From a virus, in IMG/VR virus record IMGVR_UViG_3300027759_000070, positions 22,972 to 86,971 of that record: a DNA stretch of 64,000 nt; one strand, written 5' to 3'. Position numbers and translations under genes: made by a program. The notes beneath the pieces were generated by a model. It was not told the DNA's origin and ran no database searches. It was given only the letters and a program-made list of their open reading frames with translations. This document shows, piece by piece, positions 50,970 to 58,614 of this stretch (the first letter of the stretch is position 1; each line of letters opens with the position of its first letter).

Positions 50970-51326
50970 ATGAATTTAAATAAAAGACAACAGAATAAAA
51001 TTAAGACTCCTGGTTACTTTATAAAAAGACTAAGAGATTGTAAATTTGGTGTCTTGAGAGTATTCCAACAATATGGAATACAAGACCATAGAAGATGGAC
51101 AGTAATGATTGACCCTGGTGGTTGTTCTATTTTTGTAACTTGTTATAATAATAGAAGTTTTAATGATGAGATTATGTTTGAATTTAATGATGGTGGAAAT
51201 TATTTTCCTAAAAATTTTTCTATTAGCACAGAATCAATAGAAGTTATAGTACAATTATTGATAGATAAAAAGGTTCCATCATTAGATAATGATAGTAAAT
51301 TTTACAAGGAAAAATCAAATGATTGA
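50970..51326 (+). CDS. Conserved T4-like protein of unknown function
   Basis: 118 aa. TPGYFIKRLRDCKFGVLRVF and RRWTVMIDPGGCSIFVTCYNN mark a protein conserved next to gp45 in T4-like marine phages. No motif gives a function. Confidence 0.7.
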   Translation: MNLNKRQQNKIKTPGYFIKRLRDCKFGVLRVFQQYGIQDHRRWTVMIDPGGCSIFVTCYNNRSFNDEIMFEFNDGGNYFPKNFSISTESIEVIVQLLIDKKVPSLDNDSKFYKEKSND

Positions 51327-51663
51327 AAATAGTGATGAAACACCTAACCCAAAAAAGAAAAAAGTTGTAAGTAAGAAAAAAATAACTTCCTCTTCGATTT
51401 CTTCTGAACAGATTCAACGTCTTCTAAAAGAAGCTTTGATGAAAAATATGGAAGAAAGATTTAAGAGAAGTGATGTTGAGGTGGATGCATTGATTTCCAC
51501 TATGGAAGAGTTTCTTAGATCATTTATAGTAATAGGTTATAACATGAACAATGAACCAATAGTGATTACAAATGCAAAATCACAATTAGATGCTGATGCA
51601 TTATATACTTCATTAGGAAGGTTGTTTTATTCGATAAATAATGGTGGAGGAAATAGTTTATAA
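51319..51663 (+). CDS. Unknown helical protein, possible late-transcription accessory
   Basis: 114 aa from the ATG at 51319, overlapping the previous gene by 8 bases and preceded by AAGGA, one of the few Shine-Dalgarno-like sites here. Lys-rich N-terminus, then a helical domain (EVDALISTMEEFLRSFIVIGYN). Its size and location next to gp45 would fit a gp33-type co-activator, but sequence evidence is weak. Confidence 0.6.
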   Translation: MIENSDETPNPKKKKVVSKKKITSSSISSEQIQRLLKEALMKNMEERFKRSDVEVDALISTMEEFLRSFIVIGYNMNNEPIVITNAKSQLDADALYTSLGRLFYSINNGGGNSL

Positions 51664-51935
51664 TGAAAAAGGATGAAGAAAATCACCCAATAGTAGGTCA
51701 CTCTTATGCCATCTTAACTGGAGGGTATGTTGGTGAAATTTTTGTTTTTATTGAAGAACAAGAGCATGGATACGGTTTTATATCTATACCAAAAAATATA
51801 AACAGAAGTGTACCAAAAGATAAGTTTCATTATGGTTTATCACATAATATTGTTGAGCATGTTGAGAAGATACAGACCAAAGTTTTCAATCTATTGAAAA
51901 AACAACATGCATTTAACCTGAATAGTGATAAATAG
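51663..51935 (+). CDS. Unknown 90-aa protein, KOW/SH3-like
   Basis: HSYAILTGGYVGEIFVFIEEQEHGYGFISIP suggests a small beta-barrel. The ATG overlaps the preceding stop (TAATG). No known function. Confidence 0.6.
   Translation: MKKDEENHPIVGHSYAILTGGYVGEIFVFIEEQEHGYGFISIPKNINRSVPKDKFHYGLSHNIVEHVEKIQTKVFNLLKKQHAFNLNSDK
51929..51934 (+). promoter_or_regulatory. Late box TAAATA, 5 bases before the gene at 51940
   Basis: ATAAATA-GTATT-ATG; supports the ATG at 51940. Confidence 0.55.
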
Positions 51936-51939
51936 TATT

Positions 51940-52143
51940 ATGGAAATAGTAAGACCAATACAAATAACTTCCCCTATTAGCGGAGAACCAGTTAACCCCC
52001 GTATTGTTGAGCGTATGTATGGGGATAAAATATATGTGGAAGCACATTGGATATGCCCTAAGTCTGGTTCTTTTATCAGAAAAGGAATGGTAAAGATTTT
52101 GGATGCAGTTACAAAAGAAGATATCACTTCTCAATGTAGGTAA
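51940..52143 (+). CDS. Unknown 67-aa protein
   Basis: Not recognised. ITSPISGEPVNPRIVERMYGDKIYVEAHWICPKSG resembles a small zinc-ribbon-like or beta protein, but only two cysteines are present. Start fixed by its late box; an upstream GTG is rejected. Confidence 0.6.
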   Translation: MEIVRPIQITSPISGEPVNPRIVERMYGDKIYVEAHWICPKSGSFIRKGMVKILDAVTKEDITSQCR

Positions 52144-52146
52144 GTG

Positions 52147-52174
52147 TTGTGTTTTTTGAGTTTTATGGTATAAT
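52147..52174 (+). promoter_or_regulatory. Sigma70-like promoter of the primase gene
   Basis: TTGTGT (52147-52152), 16-bp spacer with TGG before the -10, TATAAT (52169-52174), 8 bases to the GTG at 52183. Confidence 0.65.
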
Positions 52175-52182
52175 CTCTTATT

Positions 52183-53181
52183 GTGAGAAACTTACCAGAA
52201 GATTATGTTGTAAATAAATTCTTTCAGTTTGTCGGTGCTCCTGAAAGAAATAAATACAATAATACATATCAAGGATCTTGTCCTATATGCAGAGAAGGAT
52301 CAAGTTGGCTTAAAAAAAGAAGATTCTATTATATTCCAAAAAATAATAGAATCTTTTGCCATAATTGTGGATATAACAAATCTCCTGTAAGCTGGATATC
52401 AGAAATTACTGGATCTAGCATAAGTGAGATACTGCTAGAGTCTAATGATTCGGCAACAGAATTAAATTTTGAAGATGAACCACTTCATAAAGGTTTAGTT
52501 TATACGGAAACTTTACCAAAAGACTGCATCAATCTTTTCAATAAAAACCAATTAAATTTTTACAGAAATGATAGAATTGTCCAAAAAGCATTGGACTTCA
52601 TGAATCGACGTTTATTGGGATTATCAATTAATAAACCACAAGGGTTGTACTTGTCTTTAACGGATAAAGTACATAAAAATAGATTGGTCATACCATTTTA
52701 TGATGAGAACAACAAAATTGTTTATTATCAAACAAGAACAATTCTGGAAACCGATGAATTATGTAAACCAAGATATCTATCTAAGATTGGGAGTGACAAA
52801 ACTATATTTAACATTAATAATATTGATGTATCATTAGATAATATTTTTATATTTGAAGGTCCGATAAATTCTTGTTTTATGAAAAATGGGGTAGCAATAG
52901 GAGGCATACAAGAGAATTCATATCAACTGTTTACTACAAGACAACAAGAACAGATTGATAAGTATCCGTTTCACAAAAAAATATGGATACTCGATTCGCA
53001 ATGGAAAGATAAAGCATCTTTAAATAAAACAAAAAAATTGTTAGAATTGAAACAAAATGTTTTTATTTGGCCCAAAGAAATTGGAAAAAGATATAAGGAT
53101 TTTAATGATATAACGATATCACTAAACAAAACTGAAATATCTCCAGAATTTGTATTAAAATATACAATAAAAGGAAGTTAA
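52183..53181 (+). CDS. 61: DNA primase gp61
   Basis: 332 aa (T4: 342), GTG start. N-terminal zinc finger CPIC...CHNC (Cys33, 36, 59, 62), then a TOPRIM domain with FEGPINSC, IWILDSQWKDKAS and DFNDI carrying the acidic metal ligands. Works with the gp41 helicase, which is not in this window. Confidence 0.9.
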   Translation: MRNLPEDYVVNKFFQFVGAPERNKYNNTYQGSCPICREGSSWLKKRRFYYIPKNNRIFCHNCGYNKSPVSWISEITGSSISEILLESNDSATELNFEDEPLHKGLVYTETLPKDCINLFNKNQLNFYRNDRIVQKALDFMNRRLLGLSINKPQGLYLSLTDKVHKNRLVIPFYDENNKIVYYQTRTILETDELCKPRYLSKIGSDKTIFNINNIDVSLDNIFIFEGPINSCFMKNGVAIGGIQENSYQLFTTRQQEQIDKYPFHKKIWILDSQWKDKASLNKTKKLLELKQNVFIWPKEIGKRYKDFNDITISLNKTEISPEFVLKYTIKGS

Positions 53182-53603
53182 ACTCCCTTATATTTGGGAT
53201 CAGAAGCACTGGCTAGATAACCTTTTAACATTTCGTTCAAGGACGTAACTTCCATAGAAACACGAGCAATTTTTTTAGTTTCTGCTACTCTAATTTTGTC
53301 GAAAAGAGAATCTGGAATACAATTTTTTAATTTAGATTGCATAGATTCTGGTCCAGTACCATTCAAAGAATCGGAGAATTGTTCTAAACTTGAAATCCAA
53401 GTTTGTAAAGATGCAACCATTTGTTGTTGCATTTTAGATGTGGCTGCAAGATGATCTGCTGCCGCACCACCATCAACATCAAAATCTGCTGGATTTGTCC
53501 CTTTATCTAGGCTTTGTTCCATTGCCTGACCATCTGTCATCTCTTCTGGGGTGGGTTGTTCGCGTAATACACGGACAAATGCTTTTTGGAATATATTATT
53601 CAT
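53178..53603 (-). CDS. Late protein with LxE leader, possible internal head protein
   Basis: 141 aa. N-terminus NNIFQKAFVRVLRE|QPTPEE ends in LRE at residue 15, the same tripeptide as the gp23 cleavage site. The remainder is helical. It overlaps the end of the primase gene by 4 bases tail to tail and is the only late gene in this plus-strand region. Confidence 0.6.
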   Translation of the reverse strand: MNNIFQKAFVRVLREQPTPEEMTDGQAMEQSLDKGTNPADFDVDGGAAADHLAATSKMQQQMVASLQTWISSLEQFSDSLNGTGPESMQSKLKNCIPDSLFDKIRVAETKKIARVSMEVTSLNEMLKGYLASASDPKYKGV

Positions 53604-53608
53604 GTGAT

Positions 53609-53614
53609 TATTTA
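53609..53614 (-). promoter_or_regulatory. Late box TAAATA, 5 bases before the gene starting at 53603
   Basis: CTAAATA-ATCAC-ATG on the minus strand. Confidence 0.6.
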
Positions 53615-53625
53615 GTCGAAAATAG

Positions 53626-53631
53626 TAAATA
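53626..53631 (+). promoter_or_regulatory. Late box TAAATA, 6 bases before a GTG start
   Basis: TAAATA-ATTACA-GTG; divergent from the box at 53609. Confidence 0.45.
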
Positions 53632-53637
53632 ATTACA

Positions 53638-54000
53638 GTGAAACCTAAAAATTTAAGAGAAGATATAATGGCTAATTCTGAAAGGCAGGTGGCGGGTGTT
53701 GGACCCGGTGCAACAGATCAACCATTCTACCAGATGGCAATACCAAAACCTGATGAAGGTCATATCAAATCTGGTAATATAAATTATCCATTTGAGATGG
53801 CACGATTTAAGGAAGAAATATTTAATATATTTGAGAAGATGGTAATTCTTCGAAATGAATTTGAGAAAGCAAAAGAAAATCCATCTGTAACCGATTCACA
53901 AAAAATAGGGTTAGATAAATCAATTAAAAGAATGGATTTGATAAATCAAAAATTAATACAAATACCCGATTTTTTAACTATTTTTAGTGTTGAAATTTAA
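53638..54000 (+). CDS. Unknown 120-aa protein
   Basis: GTG start at 53638 agrees with the box spacing; an ATG at 53668 behind AGAGAAG would give 110 aa. It contains a helical segment (MARFKEEIFNIFEKMVILRNEFEKAK). Function unknown. Confidence 0.6.
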   Translation: MKPKNLREDIMANSERQVAGVGPGATDQPFYQMAIPKPDEGHIKSGNINYPFEMARFKEEIFNIFEKMVILRNEFEKAKENPSVTDSQKIGLDKSIKRMDLINQKLIQIPDFLTIFSVEI

Positions 54001-54017
54001 TAATATTGTGGTATAAT
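53990..54017 (+). promoter_or_regulatory. Sigma70-like promoter of the gene at 54024
   Basis: TTGAAA (53990-53995), 16-bp spacer ending TGG, TATAAT (54012-54017), 6 bases to the ATG at 54024. Confidence 0.75.
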
Positions 54018-54023
54018 ATAATG

Positions 54024-54446
54024 ATGTGGTTGAATTTTTTAAAACCTATATTAACACTATTTTCTATTAGTTCTATATTCGCATTATCATTTTCAAATGA
54101 TTGGGTTTCATTTTTAAAATTATTTTTAGTTTCATGCTTAACTCAAGTATTTGTTTATAATGTCTATAAACACATTCTACATCTTTCTGCTGAAAGAATA
54201 AAAAATGATAGAATTAAAGAGTTTTCTAAACAAGGCATGGATATTGTTTGTCCTTGTTATTTAGAAAAGAGAATGTTTGTACCAGTTGAATTGAATACGA
54301 CAAATACATTCAATTGTGATGAATGTAAAAAGGATTGTATAATTCAAATTACTGCAAAAACTTTTAATAAAACGGATATAATTGATTTAGACGGAGCGGA
54401 TGCTGCTCTTATTGAAGTCTACAATAAAATACAAAGCGCACCATAA
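54024..54446 (+). CDS. Membrane protein with a cytoplasmic zinc-finger-like domain
   Basis: 140 aa. Two transmembrane helices (about residues 4-20 and 25-47) are followed by a helix and a Cys cluster (CPCY, CDECKKDC) that could bind zinc. The ATG at 54024 is chosen from promoter spacing over the ATG three bases earlier. Possibly an inner-membrane replication or host-interaction protein; no family can be named. Confidence 0.65.
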   Translation: MWLNFLKPILTLFSISSIFALSFSNDWVSFLKLFLVSCLTQVFVYNVYKHILHLSAERIKNDRIKEFSKQGMDIVCPCYLEKRMFVPVELNTTNTFNCDECKKDCIIQITAKTFNKTDIIDLDGADAALIEVYNKIQSAP

Positions 54447-54449
54447 TAT

Positions 54450-54845
54450 ATGGAGTTTCAATCAAAAGAGTTGATGTCTGCCGTTGATGTGGATTCGTCT
54501 ATAACATACTCGAAACCAATATCTTTGGATGTAAAATCATTAAAAGATGATATTAGAATTTTTATCTTATCGAAAGATAAAGCACTTTTAAATGCCTTCG
54601 AGGAAGCATCTTTAAAAAGATCGCCAACTATATACGGAAATGACACTTTAAAGAATATTTTAAATATATTAAAGGATAATTTGTGTTCAAAATATAAACA
54701 CGATAATGTTAAACAATTAACATTGAGAAAGAATTTTGATATTATTTTTTCTGTATTAGATACACTTACAATTAATGGTATTGGTTGTACGTCTGATGAA
54801 CTAAATACCATTATTTTGGGATTTTTGAGTAATAATTTTATATGA
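54450..54845 (+). CDS. Unknown 131-aa helical protein
   Basis: No motif recognised. Starts 3 bases after the previous stop and overlaps the next gene by 4 bases. Likely in the same transcript as the membrane protein. Confidence 0.6.
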   Translation: MEFQSKELMSAVDVDSSITYSKPISLDVKSLKDDIRIFILSKDKALLNAFEEASLKRSPTIYGNDTLKNILNILKDNLCSKYKHDNVKQLTLRKNFDIIFSVLDTLTINGIGCTSDELNTIILGFLSNNFI

Positions 54846-55084
54846 TAAACCGTGTTTCGGTGAAAACTAAATCAAACAAAGAGCATGTAATGGATGTCGA
54901 AACCTATGCTAGATGGTTGTGCTTGGTTGAAGCATTGGAATTTATAAATCAAAAAGCAAAACATAGCAAAATTGACTTAGATAAAGATGATAAATGGATT
55001 AAGCCACTAGCTATACAAAAATACATAAAACAACGATATCCGAGTATGTTTCATGATTTTAGGATAGAAGAGTATTTGGTTTAG
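54842..55084 (+). CDS. Unknown 80-aa protein
   Basis: Start overlaps the previous stop (ATGA). Basic and helical (WLCLVEALEFINQKAKH). It ends 4 bases into the end of the convergent fibre gene. Confidence 0.6.
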   Translation: MINRVSVKTKSNKEHVMDVETYARWLCLVEALEFINQKAKHSKIDLDKDDKWIKPLAIQKYIKQRYPSMFHDFRIEEYLV

Positions 55085-56343
55085 ATTATAGATATAAATG
55101 CAGGTGTAGCGGTTCCAGTGTACATATTACTATAATCGTTTACTGTATTATTGAATGGAGCTTTTCCTACATCATTTAAACAAGCTAAAACTTCAGCATT
55201 AGTTGGTCTAGTTAAGGGATCTGTAAAATATCTATCAGGATCATCAACATCTGTTATGGCTGGTTTATAAGCTTGTGTGCATCCAATTTGATATCCACTA
55301 GATCCAGCATCAGTTTTTCCCCATATATTTAAATCACAACCAAAAGGTTTCCAAAATATAAATCTACCATTTCCATCGTGTGCATCATCTAAATCATCAC
55401 CAATAGGACCAATTAATCCATGAAAAAATGAATCAGTAGTCCACACACCTAAAGAATTTTGGTATGGTTTGCTTATCATACTGATATAGTATTGATCTGG
55501 AACATTATATGCATCAAAACAAAATATAAACCATCCTTCGGATTTAAATGGATAATCGTTTGTAACAGTATCATACATAGGATACTTAGAAAAAGCTTTT
55601 GGTACATTATTTTCATTTATAGTTCTTCCTAAAAAGCCTTGCACTATTCTAATAAGACTATCATTTATACTACCACCAACAGAGGCTTTTTCTGTATTTT
55701 TGATGCCACATATACTATTTTGTATTTCATAATTTATAAATGATATTCCAGCAGAAGCTCCAAGTGGTAAAGCCGAAGTTGTAAATTTAATAACAGTATC
55801 TGTAACACTATCTATAGTTATATTTGGTGATGCAACCACACTACCAGTTACTATACTTATGTTTTGTGCTGGAACATTAACATCTCTGTCAGGAACACCA
55901 TTATTGAAGGTAATTGCTCCTGGTGCTGTGTTGGTTTTTGTTATATCAAATGTATAAGAAGTGCTTTCAGTTAAATTTAAAGATTTTGGTTCTTGTTTAG
56001 GTGGTAAACATTTTACAGCAACTTTTACTGTACCAGTATTTGATGATGCCATACCATCTGTAACATTATAAGTAAACATATCATTACCAAACCAATTAGT
56101 CTTTGGTGTATATGTAAATGTTTTTTTGTCCCCACTTCTGGTTATAGTAGATCCTCCCAAAGACGTACTATCAAAAGTGTTTATGGTTATATTTCCATCT
56201 GGAAAAGAATCTTGGTCAAAATCATTAATTAAAGCATTAATATTAATTGGTATCCCCATGTTTGTTTCATAAGAATCATCAAAAACTACTGGTGGTAAGT
56301 TTTTGACACTAATTGTGATTGCATATCCAACTCCTATAGCCAT
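55081..56343 (-). CDS. Adhesin / fibre-tip protein with a tandem cadherin-like domain
   Basis: 420 aa from the ATG at 56343, just after the upstream stop. Residues 15-110 match the Ig-like VCBS/tandem-95 type (LPPVVFDDSYETNMGIPININ...NDFDQDSFPDGNITI, then FTYTPKTNWFGNDMFTYNVTDG). The C-terminal 150 residues are Trp/Gly-rich and may bind the receptor. No obvious enzymatic site. Confidence 0.75.
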   Translation of the reverse strand: MAIGVGYAITISVKNLPPVVFDDSYETNMGIPININALINDFDQDSFPDGNITINTFDSTSLGGSTITRSGDKKTFTYTPKTNWFGNDMFTYNVTDGMASSNTGTVKVAVKCLPPKQEPKSLNLTESTSYTFDITKTNTAPGAITFNNGVPDRDVNVPAQNISIVTGSVVASPNITIDSVTDTVIKFTTSALPLGASAGISFINYEIQNSICGIKNTEKASVGGSINDSLIRIVQGFLGRTINENNVPKAFSKYPMYDTVTNDYPFKSEGWFIFCFDAYNVPDQYYISMISKPYQNSLGVWTTDSFFHGLIGPIGDDLDDAHDGNGRFIFWKPFGCDLNIWGKTDAGSSGYQIGCTQAYKPAITDVDDPDRYFTDPLTRPTNAEVLACLNDVGKAPFNNTVNDYSNMYTGTATPAFISII

Positions 56344-56345
56344 AA

Positions 56346-57881
56346 TTAATAGTTTTGTCCTCCAATAAACCCATACCAAGTAGTACCGACTTTAGTTAAA
56401 CAAAATATGTCAACTTTATCTTGTACTTTAGTTATTTCTGGAGTTCTTGTTGCTGCCCATTTTACTGGAGTATTATTTATTTTCCAATTAGTTACATTAA
56501 AAGGAGCTATATTAGTTCCTTTTTGGGTTATAAAAAGAGATACGGTATATGAATCTGCTGGTTCATCAGTAAATGTAAATTCGGTTATATTTCCTGTCAT
56601 ATTTATTGTAAATATGTTTGAGGATTTTATGGATAATGATACATTTCCACTAGATCCTCCAACAGTATATTTTTCCGAATGATTTTTTATTATTAATCTT
56701 CCTGACATTTCTCCACCAGAAAGTGGTAAAAAATTGTCATCTACATAAGATTTTTTAGCTAAATTACCAGATGTGTTTGATACCAAAGTATCAACATAAA
56801 CTTTAGTAACAAGATTTCTAGCAACTGCTGGATTATCATAAGGTGCTGTAATATAACCTTGAGTCATTGTGCCACCAGATAATGGCAAATAGTTCGAAAG
56901 ATTACTAAATTTAACATCTACATAATTTTTAGTTGAAGCTTGTTTTGGATCTGATAACAATACTGGATCTTCGTTTAAGATCAATTTTCCAGTCATTGTA
57001 TCATTTCCAGAAATATGTACAAAATTGCTATTTACATATGATTGTTTCGCTAAAAGTCCAGAAACCCCACTTAATGTAGTATCAACATAATTTTTATTGG
57101 TTGCATGACCAGATAAAGTAGGTAATCCACCTAGTGTCAAATAACTACCAACTTCCATCGAATCGGTAGATTTTTTTAAATATGTGGTATTATTGGTATT
57201 TCCAGCATTTGTTAATTTTGTTGTTATCTGGTCATCAACATATTTTTTATTTGCTGCTACGTTATCACCCTGTCCAGTTACATCACCAACGAGATACAAA
57301 TATCCCGTCATTGGTTTGGAAGCTCCACCAGATAGAGGAACAAATTTATCTACATAATTTTTATTGGCTGCTTGTTCTGCTGATATTGGATCATTATACA
57401 AATGTAAATATCCAGACATTTTTTTAGACTGTCCTCCAGATAAAGGAACATAAGCACCAGATAATTTGTCTACATATTGTTTATTCACCGCATCATTTGC
57501 AGATAATGGTGTATCTAGATTCTTGATTCTGTAATTGTGCATGTCCACAATACTATAAAATTCAGAAGTTCCGCTAACTGTCAGTGTATTGTTGAGATAC
57601 AATGGACCCGCCATTTTTTCTGTTTGTAGATAATTTAATCCTCCTTTATCTAATTTTGATTGAAGTTGTTGGTTTGCGGTATTTACTGAATTTTGTAATG
57701 TAGTTAATCTTGTGTTTAAACCAGCTAAAACATCACCGCTAATTTTTTTAGACAATGTATCTAATCTTATCTTTTTAGTAAAATATGTTCCTCTATTGCT
57801 ATCACCAACATCAAATACAGTATAATCCGTATCTTTGATAACAGATGATTCGTCTAGTCTATTTATAAAAGAATCTGGCAT
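56346..57881 (-). CDS. Tail fibre with AANKxYVD / LSGG repeats
   Basis: 511 aa. About six copies of a unit containing VPLSGG, (K)MTGYL and AANKxYVD, the repeat of many long tail fibres that forms a trimeric shaft. The N-terminus (DTDYTVFDVGDSNRGTYFTKKI) resembles the gene at 29060 and may be the attachment site. It lies directly upstream of the adhesin gene and should form a distal fibre with it. Confidence 0.85.
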   Translation of the reverse strand: MPDSFINRLDESSVIKDTDYTVFDVGDSNRGTYFTKKIRLDTLSKKISGDVLAGLNTRLTTLQNSVNTANQQLQSKLDKGGLNYLQTEKMAGPLYLNNTLTVSGTSEFYSIVDMHNYRIKNLDTPLSANDAVNKQYVDKLSGAYVPLSGGQSKKMSGYLHLYNDPISAEQAANKNYVDKFVPLSGGASKPMTGYLYLVGDVTGQGDNVAANKKYVDDQITTKLTNAGNTNNTTYLKKSTDSMEVGSYLTLGGLPTLSGHATNKNYVDTTLSGVSGLLAKQSYVNSNFVHISGNDTMTGKLILNEDPVLLSDPKQASTKNYVDVKFSNLSNYLPLSGGTMTQGYITAPYDNPAVARNLVTKVYVDTLVSNTSGNLAKKSYVDDNFLPLSGGEMSGRLIIKNHSEKYTVGGSSGNVSLSIKSSNIFTINMTGNITEFTFTDEPADSYTVSLFITQKGTNIAPFNVTNWKINNTPVKWAATRTPEITKVQDKVDIFCLTKVGTTWYGFIGGQNY

Positions 57882-57887
57882 ACAAAT

Positions 57888-57893
57888 TATTTA
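57888..57893 (-). promoter_or_regulatory. Late box TAAATA, 6 bases before the tail fibre ATG
   Basis: TAAATA-ATTTGT-ATG on the minus strand. Confidence 0.55.
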
Positions 57894-58583
57894 TGGTTTT
57901 TGTGCTATTAATGCTCCTACTGAGTTGTTATTAATTGATATTTGTATCTTTGAACTTAACGGTGACTGTATAATATAATTAGTATTTAATACTGGCCTTG
58001 CTGTATATCTTGTTGTTGGTTGTACAGTACTTCCCTGAACATGTATATCTTTTAATAAAAGTTTAATGTTTTTATCTGCTGATGCAAGTGGTGTCGAATA
58101 ACCAAATCCAACTCTATAAAAATCAAAATCTTGGGGATATGGTATATCGGTTTTTAGCTTAAGTACATCATAATACCTATCATTTATATCCTTTATCGAA
58201 ATTACCAGATTTTGAGCAAAATTAGTTAAATTAAATCTAATCGTGTTGTATTTCTCTGTTGGTTTTACTAAGGGTGATAATTGTTGATATAAAGGGAATG
58301 ATGTTAATGTATCAAAAGTGATACCTTTAACCGTTACTCGATTATTACTATCAAACATTATACCAATAAGTGAATTTACAACACCATAATCACCTTGGTA
58401 TGGTGCATATCCAAGTCCATCATATTTACCCCCTCCATCTAATGTGGGGTTATTGTATAAAAATGTAGAGAATCCACCAGAAGATCCTGCTCCACCTGAT
58501 ACACAATATTGGAAGGACCATGTAATATCAAAATTTGCATTTACTTGTTGGTTTACAGAAAAATTAAAAGTAGAATCTGCCAT
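57891..58583 (-). CDS. Virion protein with L-type-lectin-like pattern
   Basis: 230 aa. SGGFSTFLYNN, then GLGYAPYQGDYGVVNSLIGIMFDSNNRV, recalls the central sheet of legume-type lectin folds, and TIRFNLTN...NLVISIKDI continues it. Likely a carbohydrate-binding fibre component. Only the fold pattern, not specific sugar ligands, is visible. Confidence 0.55.
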   Translation of the reverse strand: MADSTFNFSVNQQVNANFDITWSFQYCVSGGAGSSGGFSTFLYNNPTLDGGGKYDGLGYAPYQGDYGVVNSLIGIMFDSNNRVTVKGITFDTLTSFPLYQQLSPLVKPTEKYNTIRFNLTNFAQNLVISIKDINDRYYDVLKLKTDIPYPQDFDFYRVGFGYSTPLASADKNIKLLLKDIHVQGSTVQPTTRYTARPVLNTNYIIQSPLSSKIQISINNNSVGALIAQKP

Positions 58584-58589
58584 TCTAAT

Positions 58590-58595
58590 TATTTA
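58590..58595 (-). promoter_or_regulatory. Late box TAAATA, 6 bases before the lectin-like gene
   Basis: CTAAATA-ATTAGA-ATG on the minus strand; divergent from the box at 58604. Confidence 0.55.
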
Positions 58596-58603
58596 GGATA
58601 CAC

Positions 58604-58609
58604 TAAATA
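58604..58609 (+). promoter_or_regulatory. Late box TAAATA, 5 bases before the S74 fibre ATG
   Basis: CTAAATA-CTTTA-ATG. Confidence 0.6.
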
Positions 58610-58614
58610 CTTTA

